From NCBI RefSeq assembly GCF_933775445.1, contig NC_065872.1:16802001-16866000 (forward strand): DNA of 64,000 bases, read 5' to 3'. This document shows positions 1 through 12,300 of this stretch, piece after piece. Both the position numbers and the translations under genes were made by a program. Source of the stretch: Argentina anserina. Lineage: Eukaryota > Streptophyta > Magnoliopsida > Rosales > Rosaceae. The first letter of the stretch is position 1. Each line of letters opens with the position of its first letter. The notes under the pieces were generated by a model that was not told where the DNA came from, did no database searches, and saw nothing but the letters and a program-made list of their open reading frames with translations.

Positions 1-168
1 GAGCTCCCAAAATGCTCGTCTTCCATATTTATAGATATAAATGCACAATTACTCAAAGTCATGTTAGAGGATGATTAAATAGTGTTGAAATACCAGGCAT
101 AGATGAGATGAATGAACGAAATGGATATTAAATTCTTTTTCAGTGATGCATATAAAATAGTGTTAATT

Positions 169-224
169 ACTGAACAAAAGATTTTTTTTTATTTTTTATT
201 TTTTTTGGTTAACTGAACAAAAGA
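169..224. repeat. 30-bp poly(T)-containing insertion with 13-bp target duplication
   Basis: ACTGAACAAAAGA occurs at 169-181 and again at 212-224. The 30 bases between are a T-rich tract broken by two A residues and ending GGTTA. This looks like a retroposed poly(A) tail with almost no body, inserted in minus orientation. It lies in an intron of the PSI-like gene. Confidence 0.6.
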
Positions 225-294
225 ATAGTCTGCAGCCCATATAAGGATATATAAATAATGCTCTATTTCTCTGGTAAAATAAGACGATACGTAC

Positions 295-1399
295 AACAGT
301 ATACTGGACCAATGTCATAAGTTGCTGCATTACTGAACTTGCCTCCTCCTTCAGATGCTTCTGAGGAATAAGTTCTCTGCTGATTCTGTAGAATAAAATC
401 ATGTGTCACCAAATAGGAGTATGAAATCTGAAAGAGAAAAATTGTCAGGTATAAAGTCCGGAAAGTATATTACTTCTCAAAATATCTGTCCAAGTTGTGC
501 CACTGAGGTTCTTTACATCGATTTCCAAATCGGACCACCTCCCCTGAGAAAATCTTTAACTCCTCCCTGTCAAATCAAGTATAGAGACTCAAAAAATAAA
601 CACAATTATATCTCACTCATAAGCACACCAAAATGGGGTGTCAATACTTGCAAACATAATTCCAAGTATCCACCTTTTGTCAGCTGCGAAAATCCTCAAC
701 AACTCATCTGTATCCCTGGACACTAAATACTGCACACCTTCGGAACAAAACACCGCCTCTTTCAAATTCTTAATACTCCTGATCGAAATAGACTGCATAA
801 GATTATAGCCCTTGACCACAGTGTTGGCAATCTCGAACGCTATAATGGCAATCTCATTCCCCTTGGCCGGTGGCGCCGAGTTGAAACCATTGCCCGAGTT
901 CAAATTCACCATGCTGCTCCCAAGCGTGTCCAGCACAGACACCGCCCCTCTCCCTATCCGCGACCCCACCTCAGACACCTGCAACCAGCATATATTTACG
1001 ACGTGATCACCACAGTAGACTAACCATTTACACCGCTGCAACTAATTTCGAAGATTGATCAGTGAATAAAAACAAGAACAACCAAACCTTGGCGGCCTTG
1101 CGGAAAGAGCTGGACTTATAGCGGGGAATCCCGTCGTAGAAGTCGTCAGCAGCATCACCTCCACCTTCATAGACAAGAGCAGGACCGTCCTGCGAGTATC
1201 TCGGCGGCTGTTGCTGCTGCTGCTGCTGAGTAGAGTCGGTATTCACCACCACCGGCGGAGTCGCCACCTCAGCAGCAGTGGGGGTCTTCTTGGAGCTTCC
1301 CAGCTTGTAGTCATCAACCACCTGGCGGCGGTTGTCGGCGGCCCAAGCGTTGGAAGCCTTGACCGCCTTGCGGGAGCTTTTGGAATAAAGTCCTCCCAT
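295..1399 (-). CDS. PSK-SIMULATOR-like protein (DUF3475/DUF668 family), 3' part outside window
   Basis: Four exons are visible on the minus strand: 1399-1088, 978-674, 566-474 and 385-295. All introns are GT-AG and the reading frame is kept across each. The start gives an N-terminus MGGLYSKSSRK, a probable N-myristoylation site (Gly2) as in known PSI proteins. A low-complexity stretch with a poly-Gln run follows. The DUF3475 signature begins in exon 2 (AFEIANTVVKG, then LLRIFAADK) and continues in exons 3 and 4 (RFGNRCKEPQWHNLDRYFEK; LKEEASSVMQQLMTLVQY). The DUF668 half must lie left of base 1. Family members act in phytosulfokine-related growth control and are thought to sit at membranes or in the nucleus; that role is inferred from homology. 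The last donor could instead be at 291. The gene is divergent from the MACPF gene at 2384. Confidence 0.88.
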
Positions 1400-2383
1400 G
1401 GCGCCAAAGTCAAGAAAGGATCGATCTTGATCGGAGAAATGGCCGCCCAAGATGAAGAAGGAGGAGGAGGAGTCGTTTGGGGAGTGGGAATGGAGGAGAA
1501 GGGTAAAGGGTAGTTGTGGGAAGAAGAAGAAGAAGAAGAAGAAGAAGAAGAGAAGAATAATAATAAAGAAATGGGGGGAAGAAGCATGGTGATTGGTAGA
1601 AGAGAAGAGAGGAGATCGAAGAAGACTCGTTTGGTTTTGAGTTTTGGCAGTAGAGGAAGGTCTCAGCTTGGTTTGCTCTGAGAATGATTCAACGTTCAAA
1701 CTATGCGCGCTGACCATTCATGTGTTTTTTTTTTTTTAAATGGGGACTAGAAAGTAGAAACTGAGAAAGGTGCCGCCGCTCAACCTCAAAGACTACAATT
1801 TTCAGTTTTTCAAATTCAGAGACGACGACACAATGAATGATGTAAGCCTGTAAGGTCCGATTGTTTGATACTTTGATGCACATCCCTACCGGAATTCTCT
1901 CTTACATCTCGTCTTTTACTTTGGAATGAACTAGTTTGCTTGAGGAAAATAACTACATTTATGAGAGGGAAATTATACGACCGATATTATATGTTGTCGT
2001 TAAGACTTATAGTGCAAGATCAAGGAGCTACTATCTAAAAACGAAATGCATAGAATTAAAGTCCAAATGCACAAACAATCTAAAATAAAAAATCGGGGGA
2101 AGAAAAAAAACAACTTGGTGTAGACTTACTATTTACAGAGAACCATGAGGTGGAGTTGGATGGCAGAAGCAGGTTCCAAGAACAAGACGCCAGCACTCAA
2201 GCTTTGACTTCCCCTCCCCCTTTCTCTTCTCTACCTAATCAAAAATCCCACCAATAAATCCAACACATTGACCCGTCTCCCCTTGGGACTAAGCATTCCA
2301 TCCTTGGATAACTGAGACAGAGCCAAGAGCAACAACACTGTTTCAGAGATAAGAGATAGAGCACACAGAGCAAGCAACCGAGC
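1400..2383. promoter_or_regulatory. Shared divergent 5' region of the PSI-like and MACPF genes
   Basis: There are 984 bases between the two opposed start codons. The part next to the PSI-like ATG holds a GAA/GAG-rich tract (about 1520-1552), which reads as a CTT repeat in its leader. The part next to the MACPF start is pyrimidine-rich (2200-2240). No convincing TATA box stands out for either gene. No other gene is seen. Confidence 0.5.
1520..1552. repeat. (GAA)n microsatellite in the PSI-like 5' leader
   Basis: Ten GAA units run almost without interruption and are followed by a short AAT run. On the gene strand this is a CTT repeat, common in plant leaders. Confidence 0.9.
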
Positions 2384-5300
2384 ATGAGTACCCGGAAAGC
2401 TGCGGCGGAAGCGGAGGCTGCGATTAAATCCATCGGTTTGGGCTATGATCTCACCGTTGACTTGAAGCTCAAGTACTGCAAGCGCCGGCCTTCCGGTGTT
2501 GACTCTCGCCTCATCACTATAGACGACGATCAGCTCCGCGAAATCGCCATTCCCGGCGGGATTTGCCTGCCCAATGTCCCCAAGTCCATCAAGTGCGACA
2601 AGGGCGAGCGCATGCGCTTCGGCTCCGACGTCCTCTCATTTCAGCAGGTAACTTTGTGATCATCATCGCTCGTTTCATCAACTACTAGTTTCTATCATAT
2701 TGGCGATATGAACTTTCCGAATTTGTAGATGTCGGAGCAGTTTAATCAGGAACTGGCTCTGTCGGGGAAGATTCCGACGGGACATTTCAACACTGCTTTT
2801 GAGTTTACCGGAGGATGGCAGAAGGATGCTGCCAACACAAAGACTCTTGCTTTCGACGGAGTTTCGATCACCCTCTACAGCGTTGCTCTCCAAAAGTCTC
2901 AGGTAGCATTGCGTGATGATGTGAAACAAGCTGTTCCTTCGTCCTGGGATCCTGCAGCATTGGCCAGGTGATGTTTTGTTACCTTTATTTTGTATGCGTT
3001 TTGTACTTGTTTGTTATAGTTAGAGATTGGTTGTAATTATGTCTTTGTTGTTTGATTAATAGGTTTATTGATAAGTACGGAACACATGTTATAGTTGGGG
3101 TGAAAATGGGGGGAAAGGATACGATATATGCCAAGCAAATGCACTCATCGCCCGTCCAACCTGCTGATGTGCAGAAAAAATTGAAGGACATGGCTGACAA
3201 ACTGTATATAGATGGAATTGGAACTGGTCACGAAAGAGACAAGGTTTGAAGCTTTCTTGATGCCCTTGACTCAGTTCTTTGCTAGATGAGTGTTAACTAT
3301 GTTATGGAAATCTATTTTACAAGTGACCAGAGAGATGTTGACAATGGTAATATCAATCTCAGTGGTACAAATTTTTTTTTTTTGAAAGGAAGTGATACCA
3401 AATTTTGTATCACTTATTGGGATTTAGGAGCAGAATTTAACCCCTCATTGGATGCTAGAGATTTTAGTTAGCTACCAAGCTCATTCTATATGGTAAGTAC
3501 GAGAGATTAACTAATATTATCAACTTCTGTAATAGAGTTCAAATACACATCTGTTAGGTTATGATTGAGCACAGTGCCTAGAAAGTTTTCTTCAGGTGAT
3601 TTTGATGGGCTATGTCATGGGCATCGGAAGAATGATTACTTCTCCTGAAATCAAGCCTGCTTCCAAACTGATTTATAATCGGCTAACAGCTAGAGTGATT
3701 TGAGCTTCTGTGTATCTATATTATTCAAATGATTCAATGCTGATTAGCAGTTGTATAGCTATAATCAGTGATAGTATCCTATTTAGCGTACACTCAGTAA
3801 TGAAAGGAAATTAAGGATTATCCCTTTCTTGTAGATCCACCTTAACCTCTGTTTTGTATTTGTTTCAGTTTGCGAAGGATCATGGCCAGGGTATTATGGC
3901 CGCGATTCCATCCAGTTCTTATGCATCTGCTGAGGTACACTTTAAAACAGATATCTCTAATTCATCTAAATTTGTTATATGAAAGTTTGGACGTGAAACA
4001 AATCAATTCAATTGATACCACATCATAATATTTTGACTTGAAGTTCCATGTCACCAACATGTTTTAAGCTCTTTTTACTTTTCTGTTCTCGTTTGTACTT
4101 TGAACTATAAGTTTTGAGTACAAAAGAGCCATATAATTTAACTATAAACATGAGGAATCAAGATTGGAATTGAAAATCTTTGACTTTTATGAAGTTAAAC
4201 CCACTTCGAACATTTTATGATATTTTACATTGCTTGGCAACAACTTTTTGGTTGATGATATAATAACCTCTTGGGCCTCCTGCGTTCAAAATTATCGAGT
4301 CATGAAACTGTAATACTTGAGAGTGATATCTCTTTTGTAATGCAGTCACAGGATATTAAGTTTGTGTGCAAGAGAAAGGGCGGAAGCTTACAAAAGAATC
4401 TACGCCACAGTGAGTGGTCTCAAACAGTTCAACTTGAACCTGATGTGATCTCAATGTCATTGGTACCTATAACATCGTTACTGAGTGGAATTCATGGGAG
4501 TGGATTTTTGAGCCATGCCATTAACCTCTATCTGCGTTGTAAGCTAAAGCTTTCTCCTTAGCAAAATATATACTTAAATTTCATGAATAGGTTATTACTG
4601 TGATATGTCTAGGTATTATCTTTCTTTATTTTCCTTTTTTTAATTTTTTTTCTACTTCTCATTTTCTGTTCATATAGTTGAAGAAGATTCAAAATAAAGA
4701 CACATCGTAGTATGTCGTGCACTCATGTGTGAGTTTATATTCACAATGAGGTAGTGTTAGTCTTCTTGTTGTGTGTAAACTTCATGAAGAACCACTATGT
4801 TTTGCATCCTCACAGCTTTGGGAGCAGTGATAAAAGAACAGCTGTTCGTATGTGTAAATACCATGATCTGTACAAGCCTCTAATATAAATACACATTCCA
4901 CACTGTACTCTATACATAAGTCATCTGAATTATTGCATTTTTTTTATTGTGTGGATTCTTATACTGCATCAGATTTATTAGTCATCTTTTCTTCTGGTAG
5001 TCATCAAATAAAAAACCTCTCTATCTTAATACCCTAACTATCCCGGATTATTGTTTTTTTTTTCTTTTTTTGGTGGCTTCAGTTCTTCTCCCACTCTTGA
5101 TATAACACCTTCATTCATTTTCGGGTCCGGCATGTCACTATGATTTTATGTTATACATTTGTATAACATGTTAATAACACTGAAATTTATAGAGATCTCT
5201 ATCTCAAACCCCTGGGCCTTTAGACGGTCTCCTTTATGATTTCTTCATGCACTTTTGCTGCCATAATGAGGGATAATTAAGTTATTAAGATAAAGATCTT

Positions 5301-6872
5301 CAGCTACATAGGTAGAATCAGATAAGTTGACTGTTCATTATTTTCATGGATTTGCCTAATTCTGATGCATGAATGATACTGACACGCTCCATGATTAACT
5401 CTGTCAAGGTAGATTTGTATGTCTAATATTTTCCCTATTTACAGATAAGCCGCCAATTGAAGAACTGCATCAGTTTTTGGAATTTCAACTTCCGAGGCAA
5501 TGGGCACCAGTGTTTGGTGAGCTTGCTCTTGGTCCTCAGAAGAAGCCACAAAGTAGTGCAGCTTTACAGTTTAGCTTCATGGGCCCTAAGCTTTACGTTA
5601 ACACAAATCCGGTAATGCTCTTATTATTGTGTTTTGCATAAGTGCAACTCTCTTTCAGTCAGCCATGAATGATATATATATCCACTTCAGAAGTTTCCTT
5701 TCTCATAGCATTAGTTAGACTTGATTGGGACAGAGATCTTAAGGTTAAATTAGAAAGAAAACATCAAAGAAAAGCAGATTAGTGTCAACTTCTAGAGGAA
5801 ACCTCTAATTGTGTCTACAAATATCCATATTCTTTTATGATAATCAATGATCTACGGAGCCTGACCCTGGGTACTAAGTAAAACAACATGTTGACCTATG
5901 GTTATGACCTCTTGGGAGCTTTTGAACCTTGAAGCAAAGAGGCAGGAGAAAAGGGAATAGGTTTTTCCCTCTCTATGCCGTCTATATCCTCATCCCAAAG
6001 ACTTCTGGGGTATGATATATGAAATTTTGATTGAACAATTATTACAGGAAATTATATTAATTTTTTATTTTGGTATCTTTATGGGTGTTTTGGTCAACAT
6101 GTATTTTTGTTTGTATGTTCAATATGTATATCAACATGGAAGGTTCCTTGTGATAATTTTACAATGAAATGCATGATAGGTTGATGTCGGAAAGAAACCA
6201 GTGACAGGTCTCCGACTATATTTGGAGGGGAAAAGGAGCAATTGCGTAGCAATCCACCTGCAGCATCTTTCAACGCTTCCAAAAACTTTCTTACTCCAGG
6301 ATCAAGTGAATGGAAATATTTCTCAGCTCTCTTCTGACCGCAGATATTTCGAAAAGGTTCAGTGGAAGAGCTTCTCTCATGTCTGCACTGCACCTATTGA
6401 GGCTAATGATGATTTCAATGTTGTCACTGGGGCTCACTTTGAAATTGGAGAGTCAGGGATGAAAAAAGTATTATTTTTACGACTTCATTTCTCTAAAGTT
6501 ATTGGTGCAACTAATGTTAGACACTCTGAATGGGATGGTTCACCAGCCTTGACACAGAAATCAGGTATAATTTCAACCATTATAAGCACTCGTTTCTCAT
6601 CAGCTGCGCAGAAGCAGCCCCCTAATCCTGCCGATGTGAACATAAATTCGGCTGTGTATCCTGGAGGCCCCCCTGTACCAACACAGACACCTAAACTATT
6701 GAGGTTCATCGACACAACCGAAATGACTAGAGGACCACAGGATTCACCTGGGTATTGGGTTGTGTCAGGTGCAAGGCTGCTTGTTGAGAAGGCTAAAATA
6801 TCTTTACGAGTTAAGTATTCTCTACTGACCATGATTTTACCTGACGAAGAAGATATGCCAGATGGCTACTGA
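2384..6872 (+). CDS. MACPF domain-containing protein, At4g24290-type
   Basis: Seven exons: 2384-2647, 2729-2967, 3063-3243, 3869-3934, 4346-4538, 5445-5611 and 6180-6872. All junctions are GT-AG with a continuous frame, giving 600 aa, the usual length for plant MACPF proteins. The start MSTRKAAAEAE is followed by the conserved SIGLGYDLT and LKYCK stretch. The MACPF signature YGTHVIVGVKMGG sits at about residues 173-185 (exon 3). The C-terminal half is a C2-like region, with the plant-specific SGARLLVEKAKISLRVKYSLL near the end. Plant relatives (CAD1, NSL1 and the At4g24290/At1g14780 group) restrain salicylic-acid-linked cell death and immunity. Pore formation in plants is not shown. The head-to-head neighbour is the PSI-like gene. 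Nothing looks broken. Confidence 0.93.
3361..3406. repeat. Poly(T) micro-insertion in MACPF intron 3
   Basis: AGTGGTACAAATT and AGTGATACCAAATT flank a run of T followed by GAAAGGA. The flanking copies differ by one base and one indel, so this is a weaker case of the same pattern seen at 169-224 and 44885-44932. Confidence 0.35.
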
Positions 6873-7413
6873 AACTATGGTTAAGAAAATAGAACATGAG
6901 ACATTGTAGTAAAATATGGTAGTTGCAATGGTTTTGTGGGGCATCTTCAATGTTCATATTCTCATCACAGAGATTTTGTGCTGGATTATTTGTTGGGTTG
7001 GTTGTATATAACTTTTGCATACTCTTCTATGTAAATTTTTTCTTTAGTTATTGTAGATCATCCTTTCTGGAGCTGATTTTTTATATTTGAATTGGACAAC
7101 CTTTTTATTTAGTTTTTAGTTTTTTTGTTTTCCCTGGAATTGAATTTGACTAAGTTCATTGACGGAGTTAATTTGTTGTTCTAGAACATCTCTCTGGTTT
7201 TGTATTCAACAGCATTGGCTTTCATGCAATTCCCAAGTGACTAGTCAAAGCCGATGACATTTCCGACAATTAGCAACTTTGGCATCCCGGAACAGTTATG
7301 GCAGGAAGGAGTAAGCATGTAATTGATTCTAGACTTCATTATGCCCTTCACTCCTAAGCAAGTTATTTTTGAGGCTGCAATGAATGGAGAGTTTGCTCAG
7401 TTTTAAGCCTAGT

Positions 7414-7415
<2 letters not shown>
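6873..7415. other. 3' flank of the MACPF gene, no gene seen
   Basis: AT-rich 3'UTR and intergenic sequence. No open frame with family similarity was recognised on either strand. Confidence 0.6.

Positions 7416-7446
<31 letters not shown>
7416..7446 (+). repeat. Homopolymer of 31 G
   Basis: Thirty-one consecutive G residues, then C, five G and ATCC. The tract abuts the left end of the hAT-like element called at 7416-7996. The exact length is prone to sequencing and slippage error. Confidence 0.9.
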
Positions 7447-7650
7447 CGGGGGATCCAAGGCATTGGCTGGTGGGGCTCAAGCCCAACCAAGTTTTTTGGT
7501 GTTTAAAAAAAACTAGGTATATATCATTATTTTTGTGGTTTTTGCATTTGTTTTTAGCCAAATACCTCCCTGAGTTTACTCATCCTATGCCCCTAGCAGT
7601 TGTTATTTGGTTCTCTGTTCTTGTTTCATTATGTCTTCCAGTTTTTGATT

Positions 7651-7652
7651 GA

Positions 7653-7687
<35 letters not shown>

Positions 7688-7690
7688 ATT
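7651..7690 (+). repeat. (TATATG)n microsatellite
   Basis: Short hexanucleotide repeat inside the presumed hAT-like element. Confidence 0.85.
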
Positions 7691-7996
7691 TTGTAAGACA
7701 GTTTTCTTCTTCTTAAATAATCAAAATATCTCAAGTAAAAACTATTCTAATTATCTTCCCTCTATCTATTGATTTTGAAATTACAAGTATGAGTTATTGA
7801 GGTTCAATCTAATCAATTTGAAAAGAAAAAATTGTTGTGTTTTCTAATGCTTTGATTTTCATGTTATTCTTCTATTTGTATTCACGCCCATTTTCTTTTT
7901 TAAAGACTCATCAACATTATAGTTTACATGGTTGAAGCGGTAAAAAAAAATTTTCCTTCGGCCAAACTTGAATTCCAAATCCTGAATCCGCCACTG

Positions 7997-8398
7997 CACA
8001 TGGTTTCGCAGATGACGAACCTCTGCCTTCCGCCACACATGCAGCTCAATCTTCTGGCCCTCAGAATGTCACAATCAAGACTCTTACATAAAACTCTTCT
8101 ATCCATGCTGCTGATTCACGCCCACAATATCTTGTTCTAGTCACATCTGTGCACCGCCACTTCAAGATCCTGACGGGGAAGGCCGCACACCGATTGATCT
8201 TGTAACAGTTCTTGATGTAAGTGGCAGTATGAATGGCGAAAAGATTGAACTCGTTAAGCAAGCTGTCAAATTTGTCATAGAAAACATGGGGTCTTCAGAT
8301 AGACTTTCCATAGTTTCATTCTCAACAACTTCAAAGAGAATCCTTCCTCTACCGAGAATGACTATTGAGGGCCGTGAGAGTGCTATAAGCATGCAAAT
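7997..8398 (+). pseudogene. vWA-domain RING-protein fragment (WAV3-like)
   Basis: Right after the hAT-like end, a frame reads DDEPLPSATHAAQSSGPQ then NVTIKT, the linker before the vWA domain in plant WAV3/EDA40-type E3 ligases. An in-frame TAA (after KTLT) and a frameshift near 8168 follow. The next frame gives RTPIDLVTVLDVSGSMNGEK, which contains the MIDAS motif DxSGS, then a partial vWA domain to about 8398. The rest of the domain, the RING finger and any start codon are missing, so this is a dead fragment. Confidence 0.72.
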
Positions 8399-9312
8399 CT
8401 TGACTTTTATTTCATTCCCTCCTTGGACATAAAAATTACGTATATATGACTGATATGAAAACAATTGAACAAATAAAATCTGATACAAGCTATCTTGATT
8501 TATCTAAATGGTTTAGAAACAAGAGATGAGTAATGGAGCATTGGGGAGTATATATACATCAATGATGGCTAACATCTTATATGGTGTTTTCACGAGACTA
8601 GAGAGAACCAACGATGCTTGGGGCTCATCCAACTCTGATCTTTTTTGTTTATGATACTTTTCTACAAATGCCTCATTGTATGCAAATCAAATCAGCACAA
8701 TTTTGAAGTCCGTTTGTCATAATTTTTGAAGTACGTTTGTCGCTAATCATTTTATTTCTTTTTGAATAACTCTATTGTATTTCAAGAACTGATCAAGGGC
8801 AAACGTACTGGAGGAGGAAAACGGAGAAAATAAAGCGTATCTGAACACCCTCGCAAATGCTATAAAAGTTAGTAGTCTCAACTTGTTGCCAGTAAAAACA
8901 TCATAATGATGCCGGTAAGGTAACAATTACATTTAGACTAATGGAGGTTTCAGTCGCTACAATATTCGAATAGCCACGCATCACCACCAGCCAAAATATA
9001 TCGGAAATATCAATTTAAAGAGAATATTACAAAATTTATGGCATTATCAAATGACTAAACATTATAGATAAAATAACCTAGTTTTTTTTTTGCCAGAAAG
9101 AGAACGTAATAACCCACCTAGTTAGCTTACTTCCTGCAACCAGACCAACAAAAATCACCCCTCAACCCGTAGCCAGTAACAAAATCAGGTGAAGAGCATA
9201 CCAAGCATTCACCCTAGTCTTGCAGACAAGGGGAGGGGGCATGAACCTACAACCAATCCTTGGAACAGGGTGAGTCCCATCATGTCCTGCAATATCTCTA
9301 TTTAACATCAGC
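8399..9312. other. Intergenic, no gene seen
   Basis: AT-rich sequence between the vWA fragment and the CLPTM1 stop codon. It contains a poly(T) tract near 9081 with short similar flanks (AATAACCTAG and AATAACCCACCTAG), a weak candidate for a poly(A) micro-insertion. The right end is the 3'UTR side of the CLPTM1 gene. Confidence 0.5.
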
Positions 9313-12300
9313 TTAGTTGGTTTTCTTCTCTTCTGGCTTAACTTCAGTCTCCTCTGTACCCTCTGTGACCGGTCTAATGACTTGATCGGTGACCTGATCG
9401 GCTTCACCAATGAAACCAAATTCATTTACACGTTTTCTGTCCACCGGATAGACCCATCTCTGGTATATGTATATCAGAAATATGATATCTGCCAAGCGAA
9501 AAGGAATAAAAATCAGACTACAGATGAAAAATGAAATCTGGAGCTCAAAAGTCAGAATTGGGTGATAACCGCTCAATGACCAGAATTGGGAGATAACAGA
9601 AAGAGAAATTTCTATTGTAAGGCCTTTAAAAAAATATTAAAAAAAACACCTTTCTTATCATATGCAAACTGTGTAGGAGATTATCTAACAAGATGGTGAT
9701 TACCAGTCATGGGTAAAGATATTGTCATAAAATTAACATGATTTTGCAGGCTATTGTGATTCTTAAATAAGTCGATAGATTTGGCCAAGGTATCAATTCA
9801 AAACTCAAAGCCAATCATATAAAGAAAGTAAATAAACACATTATGTAACTAAAACTTTAAATCATATCTCACCATCACGGAACACAGAAAGGCGATGTAA
9901 CATTGGCATTTTTATGACAAAGGCAAATAGATCATCAATGATGGTGTTGAGGAACTTGTAAGTCATCTGTCTCCAGGGTAGATGAGCTACTGACTTTAGC
10001 TTGTAGTTAATGAACAATTGAGGGCACATCATAATAAAACCTGCAATGGCAATATTCAAAACAAAGGGCAATTATCACCAATCCTTAGGCATAGATTAAC
10101 AAAAACTATAGCCCAATATTATAACAGATAAAATTAGGCCTTGAGATCTACTATATAAGAGATTATAGCCAACCTACTATATATGCATTACATAGAAATA
10201 TAGCATTGATGTGTAAAAAGGTATAGTTTTTCCAATATGTATCCTGCGTACAAGGAGCAGTGAGCAGAATTAAGAGCTTACCGAACATATAGACACAGCT
10301 CGTGAATGAAGAGAGAACCCAAGAATACCAGCTCTTGTGCTGTTCGTACTTGAGTGAATAAATCGAGGAGCATGCAACAAGGAACAAAAGCACATATGTC
10401 AAATATTTCATGGCGATGTCGTCATATTCCTTTGTCTTATTCCCTGCATATGACTCCCGATCTCGGAACCTCAACATTGGTATCTTCCCACTTCTATCAA
10501 TCTGGAAATTGAAAAGGAAAGGAATGTGACCAACTTGTAAGACAGAGATCAGAATCAATTTATGAATAACTGTCATGTTAGTGAATCTCAAAGACTCAAA
10601 CTATGGCATGTTATCATCATAGCACTTAATAGCATAATGCTGCTGATATGGTATATGGAAAAAACCAGACAAAGGGATGTACATACAGATATATGGAAAG
10701 ATAGACAGGTCACATTAAACCTGCTCTAGCACATAAGCACACCTCAATTGGACATGACCATACAAGCTAATATTCCCAAAAAGACAAACAGCTTCAAAGG
10801 CCAGTGAAAAAAGGAAAGGAGTAGGAAAGGCCACTGATAAAAAGGTGTGCAAAACAATCGGATCGATCAGCGGCTGTAAAGAAATTAGCTCCTGAACTTT
10901 AGTGGTAGACTACACCCTAAACCCTCAAAACTATAAATAGAGAATGTATCCTAAAATAACCAACCTTGTAGGAATGGAATTGAAAAGTGAGAAAACAGAT
11001 AAAAGTCAGCTGATCAATATGGAACTGTAAAATTCTACAACATGAACAGACACAAATGACTACATAGAAATAAGGATAAGTGTGAGACATATACTCGAGG
11101 TGATTCAAAACGTAACTCCTTCAAATTTAGGAACCCACCCATTACTTCAATCTATATTTACCCCCCAATAATATCCCAGAATAATCACTCAGCTCTATTC
11201 CTGTATTATCAGGTTACCAATGACCCTACACTTTTCTACCTTTATTTATATATTTTAGGGCTCTGAACAATATCACAAATTTATTAGGTGATCTTTTATA
11301 CCATCATCACATCCTCAACTGAAACTAACTCGTTCAGCTCCAAACTCCTAGAACATTAATAGGCAATCTAAAAGTCACAGGAGTTAACCCCATGATCTTC
11401 ACGAAATACTAGAAGAACATCCTTTATTCCAGCATAATTCTTTAAAAGAATTTTAAATATTTAACTTCCAAAGAGATGTTTATCATGTCAGGAGGAGAAG
11501 ACATTAAAAACATTTTGTTTCGCCTAATCTTTTTATTTATAGTCAGCTAATCGATGCCTTATGTGACAATATGCAAGCTTAGTCTGATACCTCTATGTGC
11601 ATGGCTTTCCCAATTTTCCAGAATTCAATGCAGCAGCCAACTCCAGCGCTTCCAAGTATCATCCAAGAAGTGTCATTGTCAAGTAGATATAGGAAGATAA
11701 TGAACTGGCTTATGAAGCTCACAACAACAGACTTTGCAGACAGCCCTTCCATAGACTTATTTTTGTTCCAAAACTGAATATCTGTAGTGAAAAAATTAGA
11801 CAAATAAGACAACACTATCCATATATGTCCTATAAATAATAGATCAAGCTACTATGATCACTCACCATTTTTGAATGCCAAGAAGTCAAACACTGAATGA
11901 AGTAAAGAAACAGTCATCGTGATTGCCAGGAGGATAGGATTTCCTTCCAAGAATACTCTCTAGAAAAGATAATACAGCAATAAGCATTCGATAGAATAAC
12001 CAAAAACATGTCCAAACAATAATTATTGATTAGCACATATAGGGTTTCCCAACCAGAGCACGATGCAAGATGAATAAAACTCTACTGAAAGAAACAACAT
12101 TACGACCACAATTGCAACCATTACAATGGGACTTTGCAATTATCTCTATACATTCATATGTTTAAGTTCAAGTTATACTTCACAGTTCACACCATAATTT
12201 ATAGACACCCAAAACCTTAATGGAATTCTTAAATTGAATATTAGCATAGAAAGAAGGATAGCGAAAAGAAAAGCAAAAAGATGAACAAATAAATAAACAT

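Larger units (their letters stand above)
7416..7996. mobile_element. Small hAT-like element remnant
   Basis: The right end reads GAATCCGCCACTG, matching the right ends of the hAT elements at 28049 and 46976. The left end GGGGGCGGGGGATCC resembles the complementary start (C)AGGGGCGGATCC, with the G run expanded. No transposase is seen inside. It contains a short TATATG repeat at 7651-7690. An 8-bp target duplication cannot be seen because the left flank is obscured by the G run. Confidence 0.45.
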
